Positions 36,328 through 44,474 of a DNA stretch of 64,000 nucleotides are shown piece after piece (the first letter of the stretch is position 1; each line of letters starts with the position of its first letter). The translations under genes and the position numbers were made by a program. Source of the DNA: a virus. The notes under the pieces were generated by a model. That model was given only the letters and a program-made list of their open reading frames with translations. It did not search any database and had not been told where the DNA came from. Where the stretch lies: IMG/VR virus record IMGVR_UViG_3300048919_000175, positions 1 to 64,000 of that record; one strand, written 5' to 3'.

Positions 36328-36975
36328 TTATAGTCCCCTGAAAAATGCGCCGAATGTAATATCGCCGCGCCGGGACTGGAGCAGGATATCATGCAGCTCT
36401 GTGACGACCGGATGCAGACAAGTTCCCTTGAGTGCCCAATCGAGTTTGGTTATTTCGCCCATGATCTCTTCAGAGACGCGGATGAAAGACTTGTTGCCGT
36501 ACATAGCAACCTCGGTCATCGTTTTGTAGACAACCGCCGCCATGTCTGCCACCTTTAGGATGAGACCCTCAAGGCTATCGTCCTTGGCATTCTCCCAGTC
36601 ATACATGATGCTGATGTCTAGGAGTTCTTCGATTTTGCTGATGGCGAGCCGGCCATAGGCGTCAATGCCTTCCTTGACTTCCGGGCTGCAATACTTGGTC
36701 TTGCGAGAAACATCGCCCGTGATCGTTTCCTCAAGGTCATGCAACGTGGCGCGGATGATCAGCCTGCCGACGTCGATCCCAACGCCCTGCTCCAGCAACC
36801 GGGCCGAGATGATCAGGCAAAACAGCGCGGAGAAGCCAATATGCTCCAACACGCTTTCTTCCTTGACCATGAAGTCGCGGGAGTAGCGCCGCACATTGCT
36901 GAGCTGCGCTATAATCTCCAACGTGTTTTGGACCGCCCTGTCGGGCAGCTTGTGCCGTTCGAGGATGTTCTGCAT
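36328..36975 (-). CDS. HD-domain phosphohydrolase (YfbR-like 5'-deoxynucleotidase)
   Basis: This 215-residue protein has the HD metal ligands in place: EHIGFSAL (H45), TLHDLEE (H79, D80) and KVADMAAVV (D144). Spacing matches YfbR-type enzymes, which dephosphorylate deoxynucleoside monophosphates. In a phage this would adjust dNMP pools or remove a competing nucleotide. The gene starts one base inside the previous stop. Confidence 0.8.
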   Translation of the reverse strand: MQNILERHKLPDRAVQNTLEIIAQLSNVRRYSRDFMVKEESVLEHIGFSALFCLIISARLLEQGVGIDVGRLIIRATLHDLEETITGDVSRKTKYCSPEVKEGIDAYGRLAISKIEELLDISIMYDWENAKDDSLEGLILKVADMAAVVYKTMTEVAMYGNKSFIRVSEEIMGEITKLDWALKGTCLHPVVTELHDILLQSRRGDITFGAFFRGL

Positions 36976-37661
36976 TATAGGTCCTCGATCTTGACGGCTT
37001 TCAGCTTCTTGCCATCTTCCCCAAAGAATTCGAACTTGGCAATGTCGCCGGTAGCGAGGCCAAGCTTGGCGAAGTCGGTCTCCTTGCCCTTCTTCAGGCG
37101 CTCGCGGCCAAAGGCTTGCAAGGACTGCGCATGCACGGTCTCCTTGAGAATAGGCTCAAGGTCCTCCGGCTCATAGGTGCCGCCAGCGGCTTCTACGTCG
37201 GCTCGCATTTCCTTCTGGATTTGCTTGATGGTATCGACCATGACGCCCATGACCGCCTGCGCGACGTTATGCATGGTCTTGGGGAAGTCGCACTCGACCG
37301 TGGCCTTGATCAGGTTGCCGCCGTCGATTTCCTGCAGGTACTGGATTGCCTGCTCTTTGTCAAATTCGTCCTTCGGCAATGAGCCGGAGACGTACTGATC
37401 GAGCTTAACCTTGATGCGACCATCAACGGTTTCGTATTTGCCGGTCTCGGAAGCCTTCATGATTTCCGGGAGTTCGTACTGCTTGATCCGATTAAAGCGG
37501 CCGATGCGAACCTTGAGCAGCTCGACCACTTCTCGAATTTCTTCCTGCAAGCCGCCAGCCTCTTTGACCAGCTCCTTGAGACGATCGAGCTTGTCGGAGG
37601 AGGCTTTTGCGGCCTCCTCCTGCTCGACCTTGGCAGCAATTGCTTCCATAAGGTCTGACAT
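36975..37661 (-). CDS. Coiled-coil protein of the replication unit
   Basis: This 228-residue charged protein has helices likely to form a coiled coil at residues 1-75, a middle domain (YETVDGRIKVKLDQYVSG) and a basic C terminus ending FGEDGKKLKAVKIEDL. No family is recognised. It is second in the leftward unit, just after the gene at 37667; both have clean GC-ending codons suggesting high expression. It is a possible partner of that protein. Confidence 0.6.
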   Translation of the reverse strand: MSDLMEAIAAKVEQEEAAKASSDKLDRLKELVKEAGGLQEEIREVVELLKVRIGRFNRIKQYELPEIMKASETGKYETVDGRIKVKLDQYVSGSLPKDEFDKEQAIQYLQEIDGGNLIKATVECDFPKTMHNVAQAVMGVMVDTIKQIQKEMRADVEAAGGTYEPEDLEPILKETVHAQSLQAFGRERLKKGKETDFAKLGLATGDIAKFEFFGEDGKKLKAVKIEDL

Positions 37662-37666
37662 GGTCG

Positions 37667-38500
37667 TTACATCTCCTGTCCGGTGTCGGCTTCGCCGCGT
37701 TTGGAACGACCGCCGCCACCGGTCTGCTCTTCTTCGAGCGTGGAAGTATCGACCTTGGCCTTGCCCTGCTCGACCAGCTCGCGGAGCGACATGGCCTTTT
37801 CGAACAGCCGTTTGGCTGCTGCCGGGTTCTTTTCCTCATATTCGGGAATAGAGAGGCCGCGTTCGATGGTCCAGCCGATCCAGTTGCCCTTGGCATTGCT
37901 TTCCGGGACCGAGCCGAGTTTATAGGCACGATACCAAAGCGGAGCCTGGAAGAACGAGCCGTCCGGACGCGCGATTTCCTCGGAGGTCGCGAGGGTCAGC
38001 ATGTGCTTGCCCTTCTTGATCTGCGTGGAGGCGAACGAAATGAACGTCGGGCGCAACTGCGCTTCGAGGTTCAGGCCGATGAACTGCTTCGTTTCCACGA
38101 TGTAGTTCCCGTTCGGCAGGGCGTCACGACCAGTGGCGTCTTGCTCGGTCTGCTCCATAATGTCATCGGTTTCGAAGACGTTCTGGAGACCCTTGCCGCT
38201 GTCACGCGGTGCCCATTCCAGCCACAAGTTCTGAAAGAACACGGGCAGGAAGCGGATGCCTTCCTTGAAAACTTCGCCAACGCCGGTATCGAAAATCTGG
38301 CCGGGGCGAAAAGCCTCGTTGAATTTCGCATGGCCCATTGTGCATTGGGGCGAGTTAGACTGAAGGATCGTAAGGCGCGGGATAAGGAGGTCGGAACTCT
38401 TGACATCCTCAAGACCTGTCTTCCCTGTGTCGAACATAGACGCAGAGAACATCGTCGAAGGAACCTGAGGCTCCTCAGTTTTTGCTACAGCTTTTGACAT
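37667..38500 (-). CDS. First gene of the replication unit, candidate DNA-binding protein
   Basis: This 277-residue protein is encoded first behind the divergent control region, so it should be made early and abundantly. Residues 30-200 look like a beta-rich domain (DLLIPRLTILQSNSPQ, LPVFFQNLWLEWAPRD, PTFISFASTQIKKGKHM). The C terminus is disordered (TGGGGRSKRGEADTGQEM). No SSB gene was found elsewhere, so it is a candidate single-strand binding or annealing protein. This is inferred from position and layout only. Confidence 0.5.
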   Translation of the reverse strand: MSKAVAKTEEPQVPSTMFSASMFDTGKTGLEDVKSSDLLIPRLTILQSNSPQCTMGHAKFNEAFRPGQIFDTGVGEVFKEGIRFLPVFFQNLWLEWAPRDSGKGLQNVFETDDIMEQTEQDATGRDALPNGNYIVETKQFIGLNLEAQLRPTFISFASTQIKKGKHMLTLATSEEIARPDGSFFQAPLWYRAYKLGSVPESNAKGNWIGWTIERGLSIPEYEEKNPAAAKRLFEKAMSLRELVEQGKAKVDTSTLEEEQTGGGGRSKRGEADTGQEM

Positions 38501-38708
38501 TGTTTACCTGTTGTGAGAGCGCTTGAGAACGGCCTTTCCGTTCACATTTTGGCTCATTTACCATGTTTACCGTAACGGGCACGCGGCGCAACTTTAAAAA
38601 GTTTTATTTTTTTAAGACATTGTTTTTGTTAGGAAATTTTGTGTATAAACTACCTTGCATTTTATTTTGCCACATGCCACTTTAAGCCACGGCAAGGGAG
38701 TTAATTGC
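38501..38708 (+). promoter_or_regulatory. Divergent control region between replication and early units
   Basis: These 208 non-coding bases lie between two divergently read operons. They contain two GTTTACC repeats (38502, 38565), an AACTTT-AA-AAAGTT inverted repeat (38590-38603), a T-rich run (38600-38638) and the 19-bp operator-like site at 38646. Promoters for both directions should lie here; the exact start points cannot be read. Confidence 0.6.
38646..38664 (+). promoter_or_regulatory. Operator-like 19-bp site, copy 1
   Basis: TAAACTACCTTGCATTTTA, a variant of the perfect repeat at 49043. The TTGCAT in it could be a -35 box for the gene at 38709. ATGCCA follows at the same distance as in copy 2. 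Confidence 0.6.
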
Positions 38709-39008
38709 ATGGCGGCGGTCACTAACAAACTAAAGTTGCAGCTATTTGAGCGGACCTACAGACAGGTCTGGGAAAACATACTAGAGACGCATCCGCAATA
38801 CGAGCTTAATCAACGAGCAGCTCTGGACGAGGGTCTCATTCGTCGGTTTATGGCGCATATCGAGTTATACGGCGTCCGGGAAATCCCGACAGACCAACAA
38901 GGCTTCGCGCGGCTCACGTACATATTCATGGCGGCTGTGCTTGATATCCCCAACACGACCTTCGGTTGGGACAATTGGTTCAAAGGGAAAACGGGCACAC
39001 TGCTATGA
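38709..39008 (+). CDS. Hypothetical protein, first gene of the rightward early block
   Basis: This is 99 residues from the ATG at 38709 with AGGGAG upstream. It is helical, with two segments rich in aromatic residues (YRQVWENILETHPQYEL; RLTYIFMAAVLDIPNTTFGW). Family unknown. It heads an operon under operator copy 1 and ends by ATGA overlap. Confidence 0.65.
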   Translation: MAAVTNKLKLQLFERTYRQVWENILETHPQYELNQRAALDEGLIRRFMAHIELYGVREIPTDQQGFARLTYIFMAAVLDIPNTTFGWDNWFKGKTGTLL

Positions 39009-39283
39009 GCATAGAGTTCATTACGCCAGACGGCGAGCGCATATACGAAATACTGAAGGAGAAGGGGCACTCGCCCGCGCTGACGGACGAATATGAAAAT
39101 GAAGACGGCTCCTTGACCTTTGACATGTTCTACCTATCTGTAGACTTGCATAACGGGCCGGGTTGCTCCGTATGTCACTTCTCTTTCTGTCATCATTGCT
39201 GGAGCGGCAACGCCGACGACATTCCAGAGTGCGACAGCCCCATTATTTGCGTGGAGGTAACTCGTGCTATTAGCTCTTCTTGA
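39005..39283 (+). CDS. Hypothetical Cys/His-containing protein
   Basis: This 92-residue protein is coupled to the gene before by ATGA overlap. The C-terminal half has CSVCHFSFCHHCW followed by two more Cys, a likely zinc site. The N-terminal half is acidic. Function unknown. Confidence 0.6.
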   Translation: MSIEFITPDGERIYEILKEKGHSPALTDEYENEDGSLTFDMFYLSVDLHNGPGCSVCHFSFCHHCWSGNADDIPECDSPIICVEVTRAISSS

Positions 39284-39401
39284 ATTCTTCTTCCAGGACA
39301 TTCCCCACTGGCTAGGCGGCTTGATCTACATATGGTCATTCGCGCTTTGCTTCGGCATGGCGTTAGGGCTCATTGCTGAGATATTCACGAGGAAGAAGTA
39401 A
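39264..39401 (+). CDS. One-helix membrane microprotein
   Basis: This 45-residue protein starts at GTG 39264 with GGAGG upstream and overlaps both neighbours. A hydrophobic helix (LIYIWSFALCFGMALGLIAE) is followed by a basic end (FTRKK). Its TAATG junction with the next gene supports it being translated. Confidence 0.6.
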   Translation: MLLALLEFFFQDIPHWLGGLIYIWSFALCFGMALGLIAEIFTRKK

Positions 39402-40168
39402 TGGGCGATATTGTTTACACGGCACTGCACAAGCTAGATTGGTCCAAGGTGCCTGCCAAGACTAAAGACCTTTATCTGAACAGAGCCGCCAAGTATTTCG
39501 TTGATGACGATGTGGTGCAAGTCATCACTCGTGGCGATGCATGGAAGTCCATCAAGGCTCTGGTCGACGCCAATCTGCTCAAGCTGCCGTTCAATCCGCT
39601 TATGATTGAATACAGTGCCACCGGCAAGTTCCGCTGGTTCATCGTCCTTGAAGACCTCGGTGACGAGTTCCGGGCGCAAGCAATCTTCCGTCACATGGAA
39701 ACGGACGTGACCTATTACAGCTCGCGCGACGTGCGCGTTACGCTGACCAATACTCAATTTCAGTGCGACGGCGTGCGCACTGACCAAGACGCCAATGCGA
39801 TTGTCTGTGCCATTTGCATGGCACTGTTGTTCTTGAACACCAAGGGGATCGAGAAGCAGGTGCGTCAGCATGACGGCCTGAACAAGGCACGCGCCAAGAG
39901 GGGCAAGCCGACCGTTCAGCCTTATACGACAATTCGCATTGGCACCGTTTACGACCGCGACGGCAAGGGGACCAAGATAGCGGAAGGGACCGGGCGCACT
40001 ATGCCTGTTCATCTGCGCTCCGCGTATACTCGCGCTCAGCACTTCGGCCCCAACAATTCCGAAGTTAAGCAGGTCTACATTGAAGCCTGCATCGTTAACT
40101 ACCGGCCGGAAAGCGGGGCTGACATGCCATCGCTCGTCGCCAAGGTAGCACGCAAGGTGAAGATGTGA
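39401..40168 (+). CDS. Conserved-looking phage protein, unknown function
   Basis: This 255-residue protein has an N-terminal helical part followed by an alpha/beta domain. Near the C terminus MPVHLRSAYTRAQHFGPNNS then VKQVYIEACIVNYRP follows a pattern I associate with phage proteins of the H-x-R-x-x-H-x-R-x-x-G type, whose role is unknown. It overlaps both neighbours by a few bases. Confidence 0.6.
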   Translation: MGDIVYTALHKLDWSKVPAKTKDLYLNRAAKYFVDDDVVQVITRGDAWKSIKALVDANLLKLPFNPLMIEYSATGKFRWFIVLEDLGDEFRAQAIFRHMETDVTYYSSRDVRVTLTNTQFQCDGVRTDQDANAIVCAICMALLFLNTKGIEKQVRQHDGLNKARAKRGKPTVQPYTTIRIGTVYDRDGKGTKIAEGTGRTMPVHLRSAYTRAQHFGPNNSEVKQVYIEACIVNYRPESGADMPSLVAKVARKVKM

Positions 40169-40437
40169 ACTGGTTTAAAAGACTATTCGGGTTTGGTGTA
40201 CCTGACGTACCGACAAAATTCTGGCATGCGCCGGAAAACTACCGCTTGCCCGATCATTCCACCAAGGAGCATCCATGGTGCTTTCCGCCCGGCAGGCCGT
40301 ATCAGGTGTACGATGGTCCGCATGGCGGCGTCAAGGGCAAGATGCAAGTGTGGACTTCCGAGCGGGAGCTGCCGGGCTATGATCTTATTGAAGACCATTA
40401 TTCAGATCGTCTGTATCATGTGTGGAGAGGGGAATGA
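40165..40437 (+). CDS. Hypothetical protein, GTG start
   Basis: This 90-residue protein begins at GTG in a GTGA overlap. It is rich in aromatic and Pro residues (KFWHAPENYRLPDHS, HPWCFPPGRPYQVYDGP). No family is recognised. Confidence 0.55.
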   Translation: MNWFKRLFGFGVPDVPTKFWHAPENYRLPDHSTKEHPWCFPPGRPYQVYDGPHGGVKGKMQVWTSERELPGYDLIEDHYSDRLYHVWRGE

Positions 40438-40643
40438 TCTACGACTACATCGAGCGAGCCTACGGCAAAAGGTTCTGGTCAGGGCAGCGCGTCAAATTCG
40501 AAGAGGCTCGCGATAAGCGCGACACCCTATCTCGTGAAGGCACGGTCAAGGACCCGGACCCGAGCTACGGGCTGCACTACGTCATGGTTCAATTCGACGG
40601 CGAGAAGTGGCCGTTGCCCTGCCATCCGGGATCACTAGTATGA
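40434..40643 (+). CDS. Hypothetical protein
   Basis: This is 69 residues from the ATG at 40434 in an ATGA overlap. The beta-rich C terminus (HYVMVQFDGEKWPLPCHPGSL) looks like a small SH3-like barrel. Function unknown. Confidence 0.55.
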   Translation: MIYDYIERAYGKRFWSGQRVKFEEARDKRDTLSREGTVKDPDPSYGLHYVMVQFDGEKWPLPCHPGSLV

Positions 40644-40849
40644 GCGACAACTTTCTGATCAATGACCAAGAGCGGGTCAACAATATCTGCAGGATCGGCC
40701 AGCGTGAGAAATGCTGCCGCTACCTTGGGGCTGGCGCACAAGGCTTCGAGTGCTTCAAGCATCAGCCTGACCTGAAGCGGCAAGTTGATTGGCGCGCGGC
40801 CCACGGCACAATGACCGCCAGAGCTGACAACTGCGAAGGCGTGGTATGA
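40640..40849 (+). CDS. Small Cys-containing protein
   Basis: This 69-residue protein starts in an ATGA overlap and ends in another. Four cysteines (NNICRIGQREKCCRYLG, GFECFKHQ) may bind metal. Function unknown. Confidence 0.55.
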   Translation: MSDNFLINDQERVNNICRIGQREKCCRYLGAGAQGFECFKHQPDLKRQVDWRAAHGTMTARADNCEGVV

Positions 40850-41082
40850 ACGAGTTCCGCACTGAGCAAGTAAAGCGTATCATGCGGCAATTCAGCAAGG
40901 ATACATTCACAACGGAGCTGCGCCCGAACATGGCGCGCTACACAACGGACGACATAAACTTTGCTGAGCGTGCTGGCTATATCCAGCGGCACCCCGGCAT
41001 TCTTGGGTCACGCTGTTCATACTACCGGACTGCCAAGGGCGAGGCATTCTGGAAAGAAATGCGCCCAGATCAAGGAGAATGA
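40846..41082 (+). CDS. Hypothetical protein, possibly winged-helix
   Basis: This 78-residue protein starts in an ATGA overlap. The helical N terminus is followed by DDINFAERAGYIQRHPG and SYYRTAKGEAFWKEM, the layout of a small winged helix with a wing strand. DNA binding is a possibility only. Confidence 0.5.
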   Translation: MNEFRTEQVKRIMRQFSKDTFTTELRPNMARYTTDDINFAERAGYIQRHPGILGSRCSYYRTAKGEAFWKEMRPDQGE

Positions 41083-41083
41083 A

Positions 41084-41722
41084 ATGGATTACAATATAGA
41101 GATCGACAAGTTCGCCGCCGCCATGAAGGAAGCCATGTACGAGGCCGACCAGAACGGCAAGTACGGTTGGGACGATCAGGAAGAGTTTCCGACTTCAATG
41201 GCAACGCAGAGCTTCCTGCGCAACATCACCAAGGGCCGTCCGGTCGACGCCGCCAACTACCTGATGATGATCCATGCGCGCGGGCACGATCTGCAGGTTC
41301 ACGTCGACGAGCAGGATACGGTCATGGCCCGTGGCCTCGCCATGCTGACCAAGTATTGCCATGAAGCCAGCTACAACGCGGGCTGGTGGCATGTCCGCCT
41401 GCCGGATGGCTCACAGGTAGACATGAAGAACTCTCCTGACCATCCGTTCTACCCGTACTTCATCGCTACCAAGATGATGCTCGGCGTCTCGGAAACTGCC
41501 GAAGGCATGGAAGGGTTCCGCAAGAGCTTGGCTGACGACAAGCTGCCGCAATTCACCATGGAGGAATGCGAGGCGGCGGATGAACTTATCCGTCTGTTTG
41601 ACCGTTGCGGCGCTCGCGGCTACCGGATCATCGAGGCGTTCTTCGCCAAGACCTCGTTCAACACCGTGCGACCGGACCACAAGCCGGAAGCGCGGCAAGG
41701 CGTCGGCGGAAAGAAGTTCTGA
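41084..41722 (+). CDS. MazG-like nucleotide pyrophosphohydrolase with N-terminal extension
   Basis: This is 212 residues from the ATG at 41084. The C-terminal about 75 residues carry the phage MazG-like signature: SETAEGMEGFRKSLADDKLP, then MEECEAADELIRLFDRCGA and RPDHKPEARQGVGGKKF. The E-x-x-E and E-x-x-x-D spacing would bind magnesium and cleave (d)NTPs. The N-terminal about 130 residues are a separate domain not usual in short phage members. It would act in nucleotide-pool control. Confidence 0.75.
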   Translation: MDYNIEIDKFAAAMKEAMYEADQNGKYGWDDQEEFPTSMATQSFLRNITKGRPVDAANYLMMIHARGHDLQVHVDEQDTVMARGLAMLTKYCHEASYNAGWWHVRLPDGSQVDMKNSPDHPFYPYFIATKMMLGVSETAEGMEGFRKSLADDKLPQFTMEECEAADELIRLFDRCGARGYRIIEAFFAKTSFNTVRPDHKPEARQGVGGKKF

Positions 41723-42147
41723 TGGACATTACCTTCCCGACGCAAGACGAGGAGGAAGGGTTCCATGCAGAGCTCACCTACCATCGCGACAACATCATTA
41801 TCCTACGCAACAAGGCGTTGATGCAGAACAACTTTGAATGGGCTGTCGCGCTCAGTCATACGATAGCGTTCCTGAGCGGCATGCAGAGGGCTCCGACCGA
41901 GCTGCCGCCGGACGACCCCAATTATAGCCCGTTCTCAATGGATGCGAACCATGACGGAGTTATTTCTGCCCTGCTTGGGGTCCGCACGGCGATCATCAAT
42001 GCCCCAAAGGATATTTTGACGGATACGTTCTGGATGCCAGAGATGCCCGAGGAATATGCCATGAAGGGCGCAACTGTGGTCGATTACATCGATCATTATT
42101 TGCCGGAGAGCCTACGCCGGGCCGCTGAGGAAGCGCAGGAGACCTAG
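41722..42147 (+). CDS. Hypothetical protein
   Basis: This is 141 residues from the ATG at 41722 (TGATG overlap). Residues 1-60 are helical (ELTYHRDNIIILRNKALMQN, WAVALSHTIAFLSGM). The C terminus is acidic. Its stop touches operator copy 2, so it ends the first early operon. Confidence 0.55.
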   Translation: MDITFPTQDEEEGFHAELTYHRDNIIILRNKALMQNNFEWAVALSHTIAFLSGMQRAPTELPPDDPNYSPFSMDANHDGVISALLGVRTAIINAPKDILTDTFWMPEMPEEYAMKGATVVDYIDHYLPESLRRAAEEAQET

Positions 42148-42166
42148 TAAAAGACCTTGCATTTTA
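42148..42166 (+). promoter_or_regulatory. Operator-like 19-bp site, copy 2
   Basis: TAAAAGACCTTGCATTTTA directly after a stop codon. The TTGCAT could be a -35, with CATTGT 17 bases downstream as -10. The gene at 42209 follows. Confidence 0.65.
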
Positions 42167-42208
42167 CTGCAAGAAATGCCATTGTGAAGCCGGTAAAAGG
42201 AAGGCAAT

Positions 42209-42517
42209 ATGGACACGAAAGCAAACGCTTATGCAGTTTTGGAACTGTGCCAGAATGATCCAAACTACAGCAATATGTCGCTGGACACGGACATTTCCCG
42301 GCACATCCGGAACCACATGGGCATTGTTGATTGGCCTACTTGGCGACCGCTCTACGAGCATATCGGCTTCACAGATGAGCAGGGCCGCGAGCTGTGGTAT
42401 CTGCTAGACGATGAGGAGCTTTCCAAGGAGAACGCGCTGTTCCAGTTCGAACGAATGATCGAACAGCAGCACGGTACTCTTGAAGGCATGTTCCCTGTTG
42501 CAAGGAGACTTCTGTGA
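42209..42517 (+). CDS. Hypothetical protein
   Basis: This 102-residue acidic, helical protein heads the unit behind operator copy 2, with AAAAGGAAGG as ribosome site. Segments ISRHIRNHMGIVDWPTWRPL and QGRELWYLLDDEELSKEN look like packed helices. Family unknown. Confidence 0.55.
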   Translation: MDTKANAYAVLELCQNDPNYSNMSLDTDISRHIRNHMGIVDWPTWRPLYEHIGFTDEQGRELWYLLDDEELSKENALFQFERMIEQQHGTLEGMFPVARRLL

Positions 42518-42843
42518 GCAAGGGTGGCGTTAAGCCGATCTATAAAAAGCCCTTTGATAGGCAGACTATTACCCGCGTACTGACTTGTCGGAACAAGGGA
42601 ATGCAGCCCAAGGAGATCGCATACGAGCTTAACCTAAAGCAGCATGCGGTCTATCAAATCTTGAAGGACGCGGGCCGACCGGCCTCTGGCCGTGGTGCCA
42701 AGCTGGTTGACCGTATCAACGCAAGGCTCGACGCCGATTGCGCAGAGCGCGTTCGCCAGTATTGCGCGCGCGAGAACAAATCAATAACCGTGGCTCTGAA
42801 CGATTTCATCAGAGCTGCCCCCAAAGAGGTCATGCGAGCATGA
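42514..42843 (+). CDS. Helix-turn-helix DNA-binding protein
   Basis: This is 109 residues from GTG 42514 (GTGA overlap). Residues about 17-55 form a clear HTH: TITRVLTCRNKGMQPKEIAY then ELNLKQHAVYQILKDAG. A Gly/Arg hinge (GRPASGRGAKL) and a second helical part follow. It is the best candidate in the window for a small transcription regulator, and it is encoded directly behind operator copy 2. Confidence 0.65.
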   Translation: MSKGGVKPIYKKPFDRQTITRVLTCRNKGMQPKEIAYELNLKQHAVYQILKDAGRPASGRGAKLVDRINARLDADCAERVRQYCARENKSITVALNDFIRAAPKEVMRA

Positions 42844-42962
42844 TGATCGCTATCTTCAACAACTTGCCCGAGATGCTCCTTGGGATTGTCTATACCTACA
42901 CGGTCTTCCGTGTGGGCCGCTGGTCAGCAAATCGCTGGCCTTCTAAGAAAACCGTAGCTTGA
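42840..42962 (+). CDS. One-helix membrane microprotein
   Basis: This 40-residue protein starts at ATG 42840 in an ATGA overlap (a second ATG follows directly). The hydrophobic part LPEMLLGIVYTYTVF precedes a basic tail (RVGRWSANRWPSKK). Confidence 0.55.
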   Translation: MMIAIFNNLPEMLLGIVYTYTVFRVGRWSANRWPSKKTVA

Positions 42963-42997
42963 CCGGTTAAGTCAAGGAATTCAACAGGAGAATGAAT

Positions 42998-43471
42998 ATG
43001 TTTGGTTTTGGTAAGAAGAAATCGATCCTTGGCGCGGCTGCATCGGCTGCCTTCAAGGAAATGAATGCCGGTCAGCAGGAGAACCTTGACTTCCTGGAAG
43101 CCGCTGCTTCTGGCACGGCACTGGTCGCTACGGTCGACGGCAATGCTGACAGCGCCGAGCGCAACAAGGCGATCTCGGTGATCACCAAGAACAAGATACT
43201 CGGCCCGATCTTCAGCCAGCAGCAGGTCGAGGGCATGGTCAATGCCTACATCGACAAGGCTTCCGACAGCGCCGGTAAGAACGAACTGGTCAACGAGCTC
43301 AAGGACCTGAAGAACCACGAGAAGGGCGGCGAGTACGCCAAGCAGGTCTATCTGATGGCGAAGGACGTTGCCAATGCCGACGGCGGTATCGGCGACCGTG
43401 AGCAGAAGGCGCTGGACATCCTCGCCGGTATCCTCGGCGTCAATCCGCAGGACTTCGCGTTCGACTTCTGA
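42998..43471 (+). CDS. TerB-like protein
   Basis: This is 157 residues from the ATG at 42998, seven bases after AGGAG (an ATG at 42992 is too close). The two acidic repeats typical of TerB are visible: TVDGNADSAERNKAI and ANADGGIGDREQKALDILAG. They are set in an all-helical fold that binds divalent metal. TerB proteins in bacteria belong to tellurite-resistance and phage-defence associated complexes; a phage copy may interfere with these. GC-ending codons suggest high expression. Confidence 0.65.
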   Translation: MFGFGKKKSILGAAASAAFKEMNAGQQENLDFLEAAASGTALVATVDGNADSAERNKAISVITKNKILGPIFSQQQVEGMVNAYIDKASDSAGKNELVNELKDLKNHEKGGEYAKQVYLMAKDVANADGGIGDREQKALDILAGILGVNPQDFAFDF

Positions 43472-43486
43472 TCCGCAACACTAACT

Positions 43487-43512
43487 GACCTTGGGGCGCA
43501 ATCCCCAAGGTC
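43487..43512 (+). other. Intergenic hairpin
   Basis: GACCTTGGGG pairs perfectly with CCCCAAGGTC across CGCAAT. No T run follows, so it is more likely an mRNA stability or processing element than a terminator. Confidence 0.55.
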
Positions 43513-43525
43513 TAGGGAGAACAGC

Positions 43526-43795
43526 ATGCCACCTGAAGACATCGTGGAACGTCCGGTCAAGTCGCTGAACGAAATCAATACAGCCTGCACGGCAGCGGTC
43601 GACAAGACCGTCGAAACCGCAAAGGCTGGTATGATCCAGTTCGTTACGGACGTCAAGGAAATTTGCCTTGATCTGGAACGCCTGCCAGAGGCCGAAAAGA
43701 AGGCTGGTTGGGCAATCTTGACCATGGCTTTCGCTCGCTTCAGTCGGGAGCAGGACGAACTTAACAAGATCGCCGAAGCCGAGTTCAACAAATGA
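43526..43795 (+). CDS. Hypothetical helical protein
   Basis: This 89-residue all-helical protein has a good ribosome site (AGGGAGAACAGC). Segments NTACTAAVDKTVETAKAG-like and ARFSREQDELNKIAEAEFNK suggest a coiled coil. It ends by ATGA overlap with the zinc-finger-like gene. Confidence 0.55.
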   Translation: MPPEDIVERPVKSLNEINTACTAAVDKTVETAKAGMIQFVTDVKEICLDLERLPEAEKKAGWAILTMAFARFSREQDELNKIAEAEFNK

Positions 43796-43971
43796 TGAAG
43801 AAACGAGCGGAATATTGGTGCACGCTTTGCGGCATGACATTCCGCTCGTACGGAGCAGAGGCGCGGCATCGGCACAACGCGCCTCTGCTCTGCAAGACAA
43901 ATAAGAAAAAGCTGCCGAAGGAGAATAAAGATGGCAACGTGCATAAAGACCGGGGCTCAGATTTATCTTAG
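43792..43971 (+). CDS. Small C2H2-like zinc finger protein
   Basis: This 59-residue protein starts in an ATGA overlap. It has CTLCGMTFRS, then RHRHNAPLLC, a plausible CxxC...HxH(x)C zinc site, followed by a Lys-rich end. It overlaps the next gene by 41 bases. Confidence 0.55.
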   Translation: MMKKRAEYWCTLCGMTFRSYGAEARHRHNAPLLCKTNKKKLPKENKDGNVHKDRGSDLS

Positions 43972-44233
43972 CCAGTATGGAGCATATGTCTATGGCGATC
44001 TTCATCAAGTTTCCGAGGACGTATTCGTCATGCGCACCAGCGGGCCACGACGGTTCGAGCCGTTCAACGGCAGTAATATTGTCCATGGGCTCGTCGCCGA
44101 TATCTACGAGTGGTGGGAAGAAAGCGCTTACCCTGCCACCTATGGCACGCTCATTATCACGCAGATGCAATACCTTGGCTACGAAGGCGTTGAGCTTGTT
44201 CCGGCCAAACCCCATTCTCCAAGTCCAGCATGA
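43931..44233 (+). CDS. Hypothetical protein
   Basis: This 100-residue protein has strong ribosome site GAAGGAGAATAAAG inside the preceding gene. It is alpha/beta with aromatic patches (AYVYGDLHQVSEDVFVMRTS; YEWWEESAYPATYGTLI). Family unknown. Confidence 0.55.
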   Translation: MATCIKTGAQIYLSQYGAYVYGDLHQVSEDVFVMRTSGPRRFEPFNGSNIVHGLVADIYEWWEESAYPATYGTLIITQMQYLGYEGVELVPAKPHSPSPA

Positions 44234-44296
44234 GCGCGCCCGTAGGCAGCGCCAGCCCGGCGCGGTAGTGTATTGCTCAACCGGAGTAATAGTAGA

Positions 44297-44473
44297 ATGC
44301 CATCCTGGAGCCAGTCATTCCGAATTTGGCGACGACGCAACTATTCTGAGGTCGGTTGCCTCACTGTCTTTGCTTGGATTTTCGTAATATTCTTTGTCGT
44401 CATGGTCGGTGCTTGCGTTTTCGATCCCTACCGCAAGCCAGATATCACACATGTAGGGAAACACGAGGAATGA
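44297..44473 (+). CDS. One-helix membrane microprotein
   Basis: This is 58 residues from the ATG at 44297 with GGAG 11 bases upstream. A basic N terminus is followed by a transmembrane helix (VFAWIFVIFFVVMVGACVF) and a polar tail. Confidence 0.5.
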   Translation: MPSWSQSFRIWRRRNYSEVGCLTVFAWIFVIFFVVMVGACVFDPYRKPDITHVGKHEE

Positions 44474-44474
44474 A

